Source of the DNA: Funneliformis mosseae
Lineage: Eukaryota > Glomeromycota > Glomeromycetes > Glomerales > Glomeraceae
NCBI GenBank assembly: GCA_910592005.1
Contig: CAJVPP010002102.1
Span: 1-16,335, forward strand
Direction: 5' to 3'
Length of the DNA stretch: 16,335 nucleotides
Of the stretch, positions 1 to 9,401 are shown piece by piece. The translations under genes and the position numbers were made by a program. A model generated the notes under the pieces. That model was given only the letters and a program-made list of their open reading frames with translations, did not search any database and was not told the DNA's origin. Every line of letters starts with the position of its first letter. The first letter of the stretch is position 1.

Positions 1-72
1 GATAGAGATATAAATGGTGCTCGTAATATTCTCCTACGATATCTTACAAAAAAGGAAAAGGAGTCAGCTTAG
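1..72 (+). CDS. C-terminal end of a TnpB/Fanzor-like RNA-guided nuclease (partial)
   Basis: Frame 1 reads DRDINGARNILLRYLTKKEK and then ESA before a TAG at 70-72. The DRDxNGARNI signature is the third RuvC motif of the IS605/IS607 OrfB (TnpB) and eukaryotic Fanzor family. These are programmable DNA nucleases carried by transposons and guided by an omega RNA. The zinc ribbon and the first two RuvC motifs would lie upstream, outside the window. After the TAG the same frame stays open for 14 more codons (AGVGAYSLTGLVIA) and ends at TAA 115-117, so the TAG may be a premature stop made from CAG by C-to-T change. Whether the copy is active cannot be judged. A degenerate bacterial-type TnpB and a true Fanzor cannot be told apart from this fragment. 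No terminal repeat was recognised downstream. Confidence 0.7.
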   Translation, partial: DRDINGARNILLRYLTKKEKESA

Positions 73-88
73 GCTGGAGTGGGAGCCT
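71..88 (+). other. Small hairpin overlapping the nuclease stop
   Basis: AGGCT (71-75) and AGCCT (84-88) form a perfect 5-bp stem around an 8-base loop, starting inside the TAG stop codon. TnpB and Fanzor guide RNAs overlap or follow the 3' end of the gene and are structured, so the position is suggestive. Five base pairs is weak evidence. Confidence 0.25.
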
Positions 89-117
89 ATTCCCTTACAG
101 GACTTGTTATTGCCTAA

Positions 118-537
118 TTTAAACTTTGCGTAATGTGGGATTTTTGTTAGTAATGATAGGTTTAATGTAGGCGTATGTGTTTTTAATCATTTATTATATT
201 ATTATTTTTTTTTTAAAAATCTTTTAATACATAAAAATATTTACATTTTAAAAATTTGATAAACAAAACCTCTGTTAAAAAAGGAAATTTTTTTTTTAAA
301 AAAAAAAAATCACGTTTTTAAATAAATACATAAGTTAATAACCATAAGTAATTATTGGAACTACCTAACTTATTATATTACATTTAAATCACAAGGGAAA
401 AAAAAAAAAAAAAAACCATTCGTTAAATTATTTTTTTCTGTTTAATTGACCTCCCCCCTCCCAAAAAAATTTTAAATTAAAAACAGACATTTATATATAT
501 TTTTTTTTTAAAAAAAAAATTGCGTGAATCATAAATT
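118..537. other. Intergenic, A/T homopolymer-rich
   Basis: The only structure is homopolymer: T10-A12 at 288-309, a long A run near 399-415, a C run near 453, and a perfect T10-A10 mirror at 500-519. It holds the 3' flanks of two convergent genes (the nuclease on plus, the velvet gene on minus). AATAAA-like strings exist on both strands, but in such AT-rich DNA none can be assigned as a poly(A) signal. No coding region was seen. Confidence 0.5.
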
Positions 538-3178
538 TTAATATCTGTAATTTCCATCATTTATATCGTTCAATATATTATTATTCCAAACATTATTTTC
601 GCTAGGATTATTATAATTACCGTCGGCATTACGATTATGCATTAAATTATCATCCATGGAATGGGAATGATAATATTGTCGCGTGGTAATATTATCTTGT
701 TGTTGCTGTTGTACATTATCATTATAATAATTCTTATTCATGATATAATCAATATCATCTGTTAGAGCAGTTATGGGTGGCAATCTCAGTGAATTATTAT
801 TTTTAGTTGGTATTAATTGCGGTGAACTAGTTAATACACCTTCATTATTCAAAAATGTAGTATTAGTATTTGAACGGGAAGTTACAGGCAATGAATTAGT
901 TTTTGTTATGCCATCATTGTTGTTGTCATTAGGTTTAGAAGGTAATTGAAAATGTACGGGTCTAGGACTTAAAGTAAATTGCTGAGTAAAGCTAGGTGTA
1001 TCATTGTTACCCTTATTACTATTGTTACCATTGATATAACTATCTACAGATGAATTATTTTGATTTAGAGATGTTAATGGATGATAGTGATAGGATGAAT
1101 GTAATTGTTTATTGTCAAATGAGGTTTTCGGAGTAGGTAACTGATTGGAATGTGATGATGATGCAGTGGATTGATGATGTTGGCTTTGATGATACATGTT
1201 ATGATTGCCGTCATCGCTACGTCCCATATAAGGTAATGTACGAGATCTGACTGGAGTTTTTGGTGGTGGACGATGAAAATATGAAGTTGCAGGAGGTTGA
1301 GTTTGTTGCGTCGTTATCGACGTTGTCATCGATGTTGTAGGATAATGAAAAGATTCCAAGGATGTAGTAACAGTAGAAGAAGAAATTGCAGGCGGTAATG
1401 TATCAAAAGAATGATGACGAGTAGGAGGAAGCGAAGAATGATGGGTAAATGAATGAGAAGTTGAAGTGTTAGTAGAGGCGGTAGCGTAAGAAGATTGATG
1501 TTCTAATAGAGGAGGTAGGGTAGTCCTTCTCTCCGTTGTACGATACGATGATGGAGGTGGAAGAGGAGGGGAAGCGGTAGTATGATGATGATGGTTAGTG
1601 AATTGGTTATTGTTCAAAGGTGCCGTCGTCGATGGTTGTCGATAATCATATGACATAACTTCGGGATTGGATAATCTTGGGCGTTTATTTAATGCTGATC
1701 GTTCATGATCATTGTTATCATGATAAGATGGAGACGATAACATGAGGTCAACGGATGAGGATTGAATAGACTTATGTTCATCATGGGATTCGTGTTCAGA
1801 ATCTTCATAATATGAGCGCTGACGCTGGGGCGGTATATGTGATTGCGAGTAACCTAACGGAGGAGGATATGATAATGCACCACCCCTTTGCCTAGAAGGA
1901 AACCGTGGATGAGATGACGCGTAAGGTGGGTAATACGTGGAAGGAGCAGCATCCATCATGTCCATTGAAGGATTTGCATGCGTAGGTGTTGAAATTGACA
2001 GCAATTGCATTGGATTACTTAAGCTCCTCTTTCTTTTAATAGAAAATTCCCCAATTCCATCATCATTCATATTATCATCTTCACCTTCAGCGGTATCAGA
2101 TTGTCTATTATTGGACTGCGGACGTTTCATTTGAATACGATGTTCTTTACGAATTCTTATCCTTACACCTTGATCTGAAAAAGATCTTGATAAAAATGTT
2201 GACTCTGACATTCCGGGAAATGTCTTGGATGAATAAACTGTAAATACATCTGATATCGTTGATTGTATATGAACAACCTCATCCCTTTTCAAAATGTATC
2301 AAAAGAAGTTAGTTTTCGCCTTTCGTAATGAAATACAAGCTGGTTGATATTTCGTACCTTACGATTTCGAACAAACTAAACCTTAAACGATAACGACCCT
2401 CGGCACGTACGGATATATCACCAAACACAAAAAATCCACCATCTACCAATGAATGCGAGTTAGTATGATTATGCGTTATTAAAAGTGAAATTTTTTTTTT
2501 TAAAAAAACGGTAAGCCTACCATTATTATCGATGTCTTTTAATTTGTGCAAGGAGGAAACAACGGTACCAGCAAGATAACGCGAAGAGATGGTAAAACTT
2601 TCACTGTTATCTGTTGGATGCACAAGGTTTGCACACATAAAATAATAAGGACTTTGGAGGAAATTTCTACGATGTGGCAAAAAGAAGAAGGTTAGACGGA
2701 TCAAATCAGTTGGGGATTTTAAAACTCAGATTCAATCATTAATCGATTGGCCTATCAGAAATTAATCCGAATCGAATGGCTGTAAGATTCTTACTGAGCT
2801 TCGTCACCATAACCATCTACCTTTAGTTGAATAATTGGAGGTGGATCAACAGGTCTTCGATCTAATATCAATCGAGACAGAAAGGGTAAGTTTTTTTTTT
2901 TTTTTTTGAAAATAAAAGAAAAAGTAAAAAGAAACAGAATGGATTAGATGCATACCTCGTTCTTTCGAACTACATAATCGAGCTTGTTTAGGCTGTTGCC
3001 GTATAACAAGTTGATATTGATTACTGTGAAAAATATGGAAAAGTTTCGAGTTAATGACCTTCAATCATGGTGAGAAAGTTAAGAAACCCAAAAGACGTAA
3101 ACTTTACCTATCAAGCGACAGCTGACGATTCGATGTACTTACGAAATTGTACGTGTTTAATACCGTATTTTTTGACAT
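538..3178 (-). CDS. Velvet-domain transcriptional regulator (VosA-like), six exons, long low-complexity tail
   Basis: Splice model (minus strand): exons 3178-3108, 3023-2956, 2861-2795, 2666-2521, 2442-2358 and 2284-538. The spliced length is 2184 nt, i.e. 727 residues plus TAA. All five introns are GT-AG, keep frame, and are 84, 94, 128, 78 and 73 nt long. CTAAC-type branch sites are visible in introns 3, 4 (TACTAAC, 2465-2459) and 5 (2312-2308). ATG 3178 is the first in frame after an upstream TAG. The velvet fold covers about residues 26-192: YQLVIRQQPKQARLC, DRRPVDPPPIIQL, SPYYFMCANL, FFVFGDISVRAEG, RLRFSLFEIV, then FPGMSESTFLSRSFSDQG and IRIRKE. The last block is closer to VosA/VelC than to VeA or VelB as I remember them. 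Basic clusters KRKR (229-232) and KRPR (346-349) are candidate nuclear signals. The remaining tail (about 535 residues) is rich in S, T, P, N, H and Q, with a five-Gln run. Velvet proteins are fungal DNA-binding regulators that form dimers and control sporulation and secondary metabolism. The codons look intact, unlike the transposon remnants nearby. The exon boundaries are predicted, not confirmed. Confidence 0.88.
2443..2520 (-). other. Velvet gene intron 4, in frame and stop-free
   Basis: Donor GTAGGC, branch TACTAAC (2465-2459) and acceptor GGTAG mark a 78-nt intron that splits an Asp codon inside the velvet domain. Its length is a multiple of three and the host frame reads straight through, adding 26 residues if retained. 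It also contains the T11-A7 run at 2491-2508. Removing it restores the conserved IDNNDGGFFVFGD stretch, which is why I treat it as an intron. Confidence 0.8.
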
Positions 3179-4279
3179 TATAAATAAAAACTAAGAACTA
3201 TAAAAAGAAGTTGATGAATCCAGTCTCCTTGGCTGTATTATTATTATATATATAACAAATTATATATCTCTTTCTTAAATTATTTCTAAATTTCTTTTCA
3301 ATCCTCAAAAATATTTTTTTTTAGGAATGAGCGTGTAGGTATGAAGTACGATTTTTTTTTTAAAAAAAAAACAAATACGAATGAGTAGGTAAAGGAATGT
3401 TTAATAAGGTTTTTTTAAAAAAAAGCTCGTTACTATATATATATATATATAAAAAAAAAAAGAAATTTTAATAGAGTTGCTTTTCTTTAAAATGTTTATC
3501 TGGTCCTTGAATTCCTTTGATATCAAAAAAAAAAAAAAAGGAAAAAGAAAATATATATATATATATATATATATTTCGTTATAAATCTTTTGAAAGAAAG
3601 AAAAGATTTTTAGCTATCAAGAAATATGAAAAAGATAAAAGATGAAAAAAATTTTTTTAAAAAAAAGATATAATTTTTTCAAGTTTGGAAATATAAAAAG
3701 GAATGTCGGATGAGTTATGGTGACATCAAGGAGGTGAAATAATCCGTTGAACGTTGAAAAGAACTGAAAAGAAAAAAAAAAAAGGTAGTAAATTTTTTTT
3801 TTTTTTTTTTTTTAAGATGTTATATTAAAAACAGGTTTATTGTAATAAAATAAATAAAAAAAAAAAAATGGGCAAATCCGTACCAATTAGTTGATTTGGT
3901 AATAAGGAAAGTTGAAGTAATAATCTACAATAATTTAAAAAAAAAAAAAATACAGTATTTATAGTATTTGCTTGTATCATAATGGGAATGAGCAAAACCG
4001 AGAAATGCTTATCAAACTTGCAGAAGGTTTAGGTAAATTTTAAGTGAAATTGAATGATTAACCATTTACCCGGTATGTATAATCGAGTTTCATCAAAAAA
4101 TTTTCTTCGATTTACTGCGCGAACCGCACTACTTTTGGTTATTCAAATAGCACCTCTTTGCATTGGATGAACCGTTTTTGGTTAAAAAGTAATGAATTGT
4201 TTGTTACACGTTTGTTGAGAGCATTGGGATTGAAGTAATTTTTAATTGTTTTTTTTTTTTTTTACAAAAAACTGTGCAA
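3179..4279. other. Upstream region of the velvet gene, repeat-rich, no gene seen
   Basis: This should hold the velvet promoter and 5' leader. I see mirrored T/A runs at 3352-3371 (T10-A10), 3410-3424 and 3652-3666; alternating TA at 3434-3450; (AT)12 at 3551-3574; and a long T run near 3792-3813. No convincing TATA, CCAAT or upstream exon could be picked out from such AT-rich sequence. Short ATG-led frames (for example near 3981) are closed quickly by stops. Confidence 0.5.
3551..3574. repeat. (AT)12 microsatellite
   Basis: An uninterrupted AT dinucleotide tract. A second, shorter alternating TA tract lies at 3434-3450. Both are in the upstream region of the velvet gene. Confidence 0.9.
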
Positions 4280-4543
4280 ATGAGATATTTAAAATGGAAA
4301 TTTCTAATCACTCTTACATTGGTTTTGACAAGTTTACATAATTCCTTGCATGAAGGCATTTTGTCATCATGCAGGTAAGAAACATTCCAAATCTTATCAT
4401 TGGTTTTATTGTGGGGATCGGAAAAATTTAGGAAAAATCAAACCTTTTCTCCATTATGGACCTTTTTTTACAATAATCCGAATATATATATCAACCATTA
4501 CGTTTTTAAACCACTAGAAAATCATCGACATCATTATTTATAA
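4280..4543 (+). CDS. Doubtful two-exon small secreted peptide
   Basis: ATG 4280 opens MRYLKWKFLITLTLVLTSLH, a basic start followed by a hydrophobic stretch like a signal peptide. The frame runs to CATGCAG at 4374, followed by a consensus donor GTAAGA (4375-4380). If the next acceptor TTTAG (4431) is used, a 57-nt intron is removed and the frame continues from 4432 for 36 more codons to TAA at 4541-4543, giving 68 residues. No homologue is recognised. Caveats: T-rich DNA gives hydrophobic peptides by chance (another short signal-like frame begins at 4600), there is no clear branch site, and the predicted mature part has only one or two cysteines. This is inference and may be wrong. Confidence 0.22.
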
Positions 4544-5499
4544 CAAGTCAATCCAAATTCAAAAAAAAATCTCATGTTGAGAATCATTTCACCATATTCG
4601 ATGCACAAGACATGTCGGATTTTAATTCTTTTTTCTCCACTCTTTCTCTTACAATAAGGAGTTTATAGTCGGGTATTGAACACATGTTGAGCTACCAAGC
4701 ATAATGTACTGTATTGATGACAATTCTTCTATGCACCTTGTAATCTTACCCGTAATCTGACCTTGTTTTATTGTTATTGTCGATAAAATAATGCATGCAA
4801 TGTCTGAATTCAAAATTATTGGACTCAAGGTGTCACAGTGAAGTAATGTTTCTAATTTCGTCGATTCTTTACCTGGTACGTTCCTTCTCGTCTAAAAAAT
4901 ATTTATCTTTATTTTTTATTTATTTTACTTAACTTCGGTTACTAAAAATTTCCTTATCTCGATATAGCGGCTTGCTTTGCGTTGCACGTTCCCAGCTCAA
5001 TGTTTATTTAATAATATTTATTGCCCTTTTTATGTAACGGTTTACACGGATTTATCGCATTTATAATCATCTGGTAACGGAAATAAAATAAAAAAAGAAA
5101 ATCTATATTTAGTTAATAAGGTAATCAAAAATCTTTTTGATTACAAAAGAATTTCCGGTTCTTTTTTTTTTGTTCAATTATAAATAAAAATTTTTTCAGA
5201 GTCAACAAATGACAATCATTACGAAAATCAAATTGGTATTGCGTAATATATTATTAACTAGGAAATGGAAACCATTGTAAGTCCGGAGCGAATAAAAAAT
5301 GTTCGGTGTGACACGGGGTGACACGGGGTAACAAGTAACTTGTTCATTAAAAAACACCGGTAATAGTGGGTTTTTGGTAATTATACAGAGATCAATTAAT
5401 GAAAAGTTATTAAAAAACATTATTTAGAAACATAAAATAGAAAAAATAAATATTTGTACTGTTGTAATAAAATATAATAATAGAACTTTTCTTTAGCAC
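4544..5499. other. Intergenic DNA, no recognised gene
   Basis: Moderately AT-rich sequence that still keeps CpG (for example near 4860-5060). It contains a short tRNA-like string on the minus strand near 4669-4703 (rejected), the 10-bp tandem repeat at 5308-5327 and the palindrome at 5330-5344. The open frame on minus at 5202-5420 has no recognisable domain and looks like chance. Confidence 0.45.
5308..5344. repeat. GTGACACGGG tandem repeat followed by a palindrome
   Basis: GTGACACGGG occurs twice head to tail (5308-5317, 5318-5327) and a third copy starts (GT) before diverging. It is followed at once by AACAAGT-A-ACTTGTT (5330-5344), a perfect 7-bp inverted repeat around one base. It is conspicuously GC-richer than its surroundings and lies just before the transposon-rich block. 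Confidence 0.8.
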
Positions 5500-8400
5500 A
5501 TGACTACTGAATCAATCGAAGCACATAATGGATAATAAACCTGTCTATAGCAACACTCTTTGAAACATAGAGCCAGAGAGAACAAAACACCTGAGCAACA
5601 CAAGACACATATTGCAAAGCAGCATGAGAAAGCCCAGCAAAAAAAGCAAGGGTGAGAGGTATGTCTTGAATGTGATTGTGACTAAAAACATGTAAAATTA
5701 GTAAAAACTGAATAACAATGAGAAAAACGTCTAAATAACGAAAAGTCATATGGCCAACTTGAATAGTACGAATCCATAATAGAATCAAGGTAAGAATCTG
5801 CAGCAACAAGTTTCCAGAAAACTACAGTAAATAGAAATCTGCTGCAAAAACTTAACAGTAATGCAGATACACCAATTATTACTAATAAATTTGGTGAAGT
5901 TGAACAAGATCTTTTGCGAAAGTTTAGCAATAAGTTTGATAAAGTATATACTTTGCCTGTATGTAATGAGAATTTTCTGTTCATAACACTTGACAGGAAA
6001 ATGCTATCATTATTAACTTGAGAAAATATTAGCCAAAAAAATTGTCAGAAAATAACATGAATTCAGATGAAATATTTACCTCCAAATTTTCAGTAGAAAA
6101 TAACATAGATCCAGGTGAAATACTGAAGAATTGTAAAGACTCAAAAAAATTAAGAAAATGTTAATTGCATGAGTTTTCTCTATAATATCAGTATACAGAT
6201 TCAGGGAAAATAATACAGATACTACAGAAATATAATCAATTTTTCTCAAGATATATAAAAATTTGCAACTTACCTTTCTTGATATCCATCACTATTAGAT
6301 GTACTTGCTATAATTATCAATCTGCAAGTAATTCAGCAGCATTTAAACAGTTCAATGTTTATCTTACTAAGGTTATTTATGATCATTTATATATTAAGTT
6401 AATTAAAAGAAAACAATTATTACTACACTGACATTATTATTAATAATAAAGTTTTTTAATCCTTACCTGCTAATAGTTTTATTAATAACTAGCTTAAGAA
6501 AACTTAAATAAATATTGAAAACTTAGATGAAGAAAATAAGAATAATATGATTATATATTTTTTATTCTATTTTTTCTTCAACTCATCACAAATATATTGT
6601 TATTCAAAATACTCTTAATTGTATATAAAATAAAAGTAATTCTATAGAATAATCATAGATCATTAATAACTCTATCAATAAATTTCAAATTTTAAATATA
6701 TTGCACATATATTTTCAATTTTATATTCAACTAAATGCATAAATTTTTATGCAGAATAAATTATTAAAATTTTGACTACTAAATACTTTAAGTACTTGCT
6801 TTTCTATAAAGATAGAAGATTTATACAATATACTTATTAATGGTATTTTACATTGAATTTTTATATGAGATAACAAGCATTATAAGAAGAAAAGGTATAT
6901 ATTAAACAAAGGTTAACTAATAATAAATGACAATTACAAATATTTAAAAAAGAATATTTAAGATGATTATACTTCAATATAAATTGATAATTACTGATTA
7001 AATTGTATTTGACAGACATAATTATTTTATTAATAATTTATAATAAATGTTAAATTAATATAATTAATTTTGATATTATCAAAATTAATCAGTATTAAAG
7101 TATAAAAGTTATAAGTATTTTACTAATAGAATCATGTAATTTAATAAAAGATTATGCAAATCTTAGTAATTTTAGTATGTAAAATGCAATTAATTATTAG
7201 ATATAATTAAACAAATAGATTTATAAATTTTAATTTTCTTTATATATAGTATTATAATTTATATTAGTTTGAGCTATATAATCTTATACTTTCTAATGCT
7301 AATTACTAAAATCCTTATATTACTGTTTAGTTTTTTAATAAGTATTTTAAAACTTTTTTTAAAGATATTATAATAAAATAATAGGATTTGAAAAATAGAT
7401 TCAAATGATAATATCATAATAAATAATATATATATAAAATCAGAATAATATAAATATACTTATAATAGAATAGAAGGAAATAAAGAAAAATAAAGTATAA
7501 TGAATAATATAATACAATATTTTGATATTTTAATTATTATAATAAATTTAAGACTTAATAATTCTAATTTAATAGCATTTATATCAAATACCTAGTAATA
7601 AATTATGTAATAATTAGTAAAATTATATTAATTTAGTTAATAAACTACAATAACATACATAATGCAATCTTGTAAATTGTATTTATATTAAATATAGATA
7701 AAAATACTGTAGTTTAGATATTTCAAAGAAAATGATGAATATATTTTATGCATAATAATGATCATAGTTAGCCTGAGCTTATAACAAAAAGAAATAATCT
7801 ATTTATCAATTTATATAACAGATTTCAACTGTAAAATTAGCAAGCAATGTTGATTTAAAGTTGATTTTGAGTAAGCATATAGTTTTACAATATTTCTTAA
7901 AATATATAAGTAAAATAAAATCACAGTTTACTACATTTTTAGAAATATCAAACTAATATTGAAATAAAAGTAAATCTAATAATTTGATATTTAGTTTATC
8001 CTAAAAACTACTAATATATATTATTACAAAGCGTAATATTTTAACTTAAAAAACTTTTTGGTTTTTTTTTTTTATCATTCAAGTTGATCATTTATTTTCT
8101 TAGTTAGTTATTTATTTTTTTGAATCTTAACAATAAAATAATAAAGTAAATTCATGATATTATAAAAGGTAAAAATTCTAAGATAATAAATATTTTTAGA
8201 CAAATAAAATAATTACCTTTGAAAATATATTAAGAGTGAACTGTTGAATTTGAGAAATTCATATTATTTTAGTTCTACTTAATATAAATTAGTTAAATCA
8301 ATAGACTAAGTATAAATAGAAAAATATTGTATTTATCTTTTTATGTTTATCATTATTATATGAAAATTCTCAATGAAAAAATCTTTGTTATGTAAAGATA

Positions 8401-8960
8401 TTTTTTCATGTTCAATATTAAAATCTTTAATAATTAACTAAAAATATCTTTATAGTATAATTAATTTTGTAAAACTTTAAATTGAAGAGATTATATAGAT
8501 TTAATTAATTTAATTGAAATATCTACAAGTAATAAAAAAGTAAATTAGATAAAGATAATAAAGAATTACTTAAAGAAGATGAGTAGAATAAATTTTGATT
8601 TGATTGAAAAGTTCTTACAGAAATAAAATCAATTACTATTATAAACTGCAGTTTAATTTAGGATTATATAATATAGGTTAAAATTACAAATAAATTAATA
8701 ATAGTAGGTAATAATACTCTAATACAGATATTATAGAAGCTAATATTTATCAATAGAACCTCTAACATCAAATTAAGAAATGTTAAAAATAGAGAAAATG
8801 AAAATTTAAGTATAGATTATTAAATCTTAAATAAAAATAAATGATAGTATTCATAAAAATAAAATCTTATTACAATAGCATTTTAAAGATTATTAAGTAA
8901 AACTTTAAATATCTTTTAAATATTATATAATAAAATACATTTTTTATAATAACTTAATTA
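5500..8960 (+). pseudogene. Decayed Helitron Rep/helicase (RepHel) gene, N-terminal and Rep part
   Basis: Helitrons move by a rolling-circle mechanism using a Rep nuclease fused to a PIF1-type helicase. Although riddled with stops, the plus strand keeps family blocks in the right order: RARENKTPEQH (about 5564-5650), DLLRKFSNKFDKV..LPVCNE (5911-5972), SVENNIDPGEIL (6087-6125), VFSIISVYRFR (6173-6205), LLDVLAII (near 6300), YYTDIIINN..SLPAN (near 6435-6475), KYFKYLLFYKDRRF (6783-6825), NKLQ.HT.CNLVNC (7639-7685), NVDLKLILSKHIVLQYFLKY (7846-7905), then NIVFIFLCLS..KIFFHVQY (8322-8425) and a final IKSYYNSIL (about 8850-8885), which normally stands just before the helicase Walker A. I compared these with family sequence from memory, not by search. 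Stops arise mostly where Arg (CGA) or Gln (CAA) or Trp is expected, as TGA/TAA. Walker A and all later helicase motifs were not found. No Helitron ends (5'-TC, 3'-CTRR hairpin) were identified. Confidence 0.82.
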
Positions 8961-9270
8961 ATATTAATACTAAAAAGTAATTTTACTATTATTAAATTTC
9001 TCTTATAAAGATGATCTTAATAAATCTAAGATTATCAAAATCTGATTATTGGTTAGTTTTAAAACTAGAAGTATGTAAAATAACGAAATTTAAAAATACT
9101 TGTAATATTTAATTTTGATCAAAATTAATTTATTAAAAATCAATATAAAAGGAATTGCAAAAACTGAAAAAATTTATTTCATCAAAACAATTTGAAGAAA
9201 CTTCAAAAGATGAAAAGAATTATGTTAAAGTTACTTATAGTTATAATTGCATCAACAGTAAAGATAACAC

Positions 9271-9401
9271 TGCAACTAGTTGTAACTATGTGATGCTTAT
9301 TTATCACCAGTTGCAACTAGTTGCAATTCAATTTTTATTAATGTTGCAATTAGTTGCAATCCTGTGATGCTTATTTGTCACTAGTTGTAACCAGTTGCAA
9401 C
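9271..9401. repeat. Cluster of TTGCAACTAGTTGCAA palindromes and GTGAT hairpins
   Basis: TTGCAACTAGTTGCAA (9311-9326) is a perfect 16-bp palindrome and TTGCAATTAGTTGCAA (9344-9359) a one-change copy. Related copies are at 9272-9286 and 9384-9401. Two 18-base units GTGATGCTTATTT(A/G)TCAC (9290-9307, 9364-9381) each fold as a 5-bp stem. Hairpin plus palindrome form a unit repeated twice (9290-9326, 9364-9401). The copies differ mostly by C/T or A/G. This looks like the end or core of an unidentified element. Confidence 0.8.

Noticed and set aside
1937..2134. Plus-strand open frame of 65 codons
   Set aside because: Antisense shadow of the velvet gene's last exon.
2309..2704. Separate minus-strand protein of 131 residues
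   Set aside because: It is velvet exons 4 and 5 read through intron 4, with intron sequence at both ends.
2846..3064. Separate minus-strand protein of 72 residues
   Set aside because: It contains velvet exon 2 (YQLVIRQQPKQARLC); the rest is intron 1 and intron 2 sequence.
4600..4656. Second signal-peptide-like short frame (MHKTCRILILF..)
   Set aside because: It stops after 18 codons with no usable donor; it shows how easily T-rich DNA mimics signal peptides.
4669..4703. tRNA-like string on the minus strand (TAGCTCA and GTTCAATAC, like A and B boxes)
   Set aside because: The two boxes are only a few bases apart, there is no anticodon arm, and the T stem and acceptor do not pair. At most a fragment.
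5202..5420. Minus-strand open frame of 72 codons
   Set aside because: No recognisable domain; hydrophobic because the DNA is A/T-rich, and it spans the tandem repeat.
5504..5984. Two overlapping minus-strand open frames that look like membrane proteins
   Set aside because: They are antisense to the Helitron remnant; A-rich plus-strand codons give Leu/Phe/Ile-rich antisense peptides.
9155..9367. Plus-strand open frame of 70 codons
   Set aside because: Its second half is the palindrome repeat cluster translated; no protein family is visible.
9271..9401. CRISPR-like array
   Set aside because: Only two to four imperfect palindromic copies with irregular spacing, in a eukaryotic transposon context; no cas genes.
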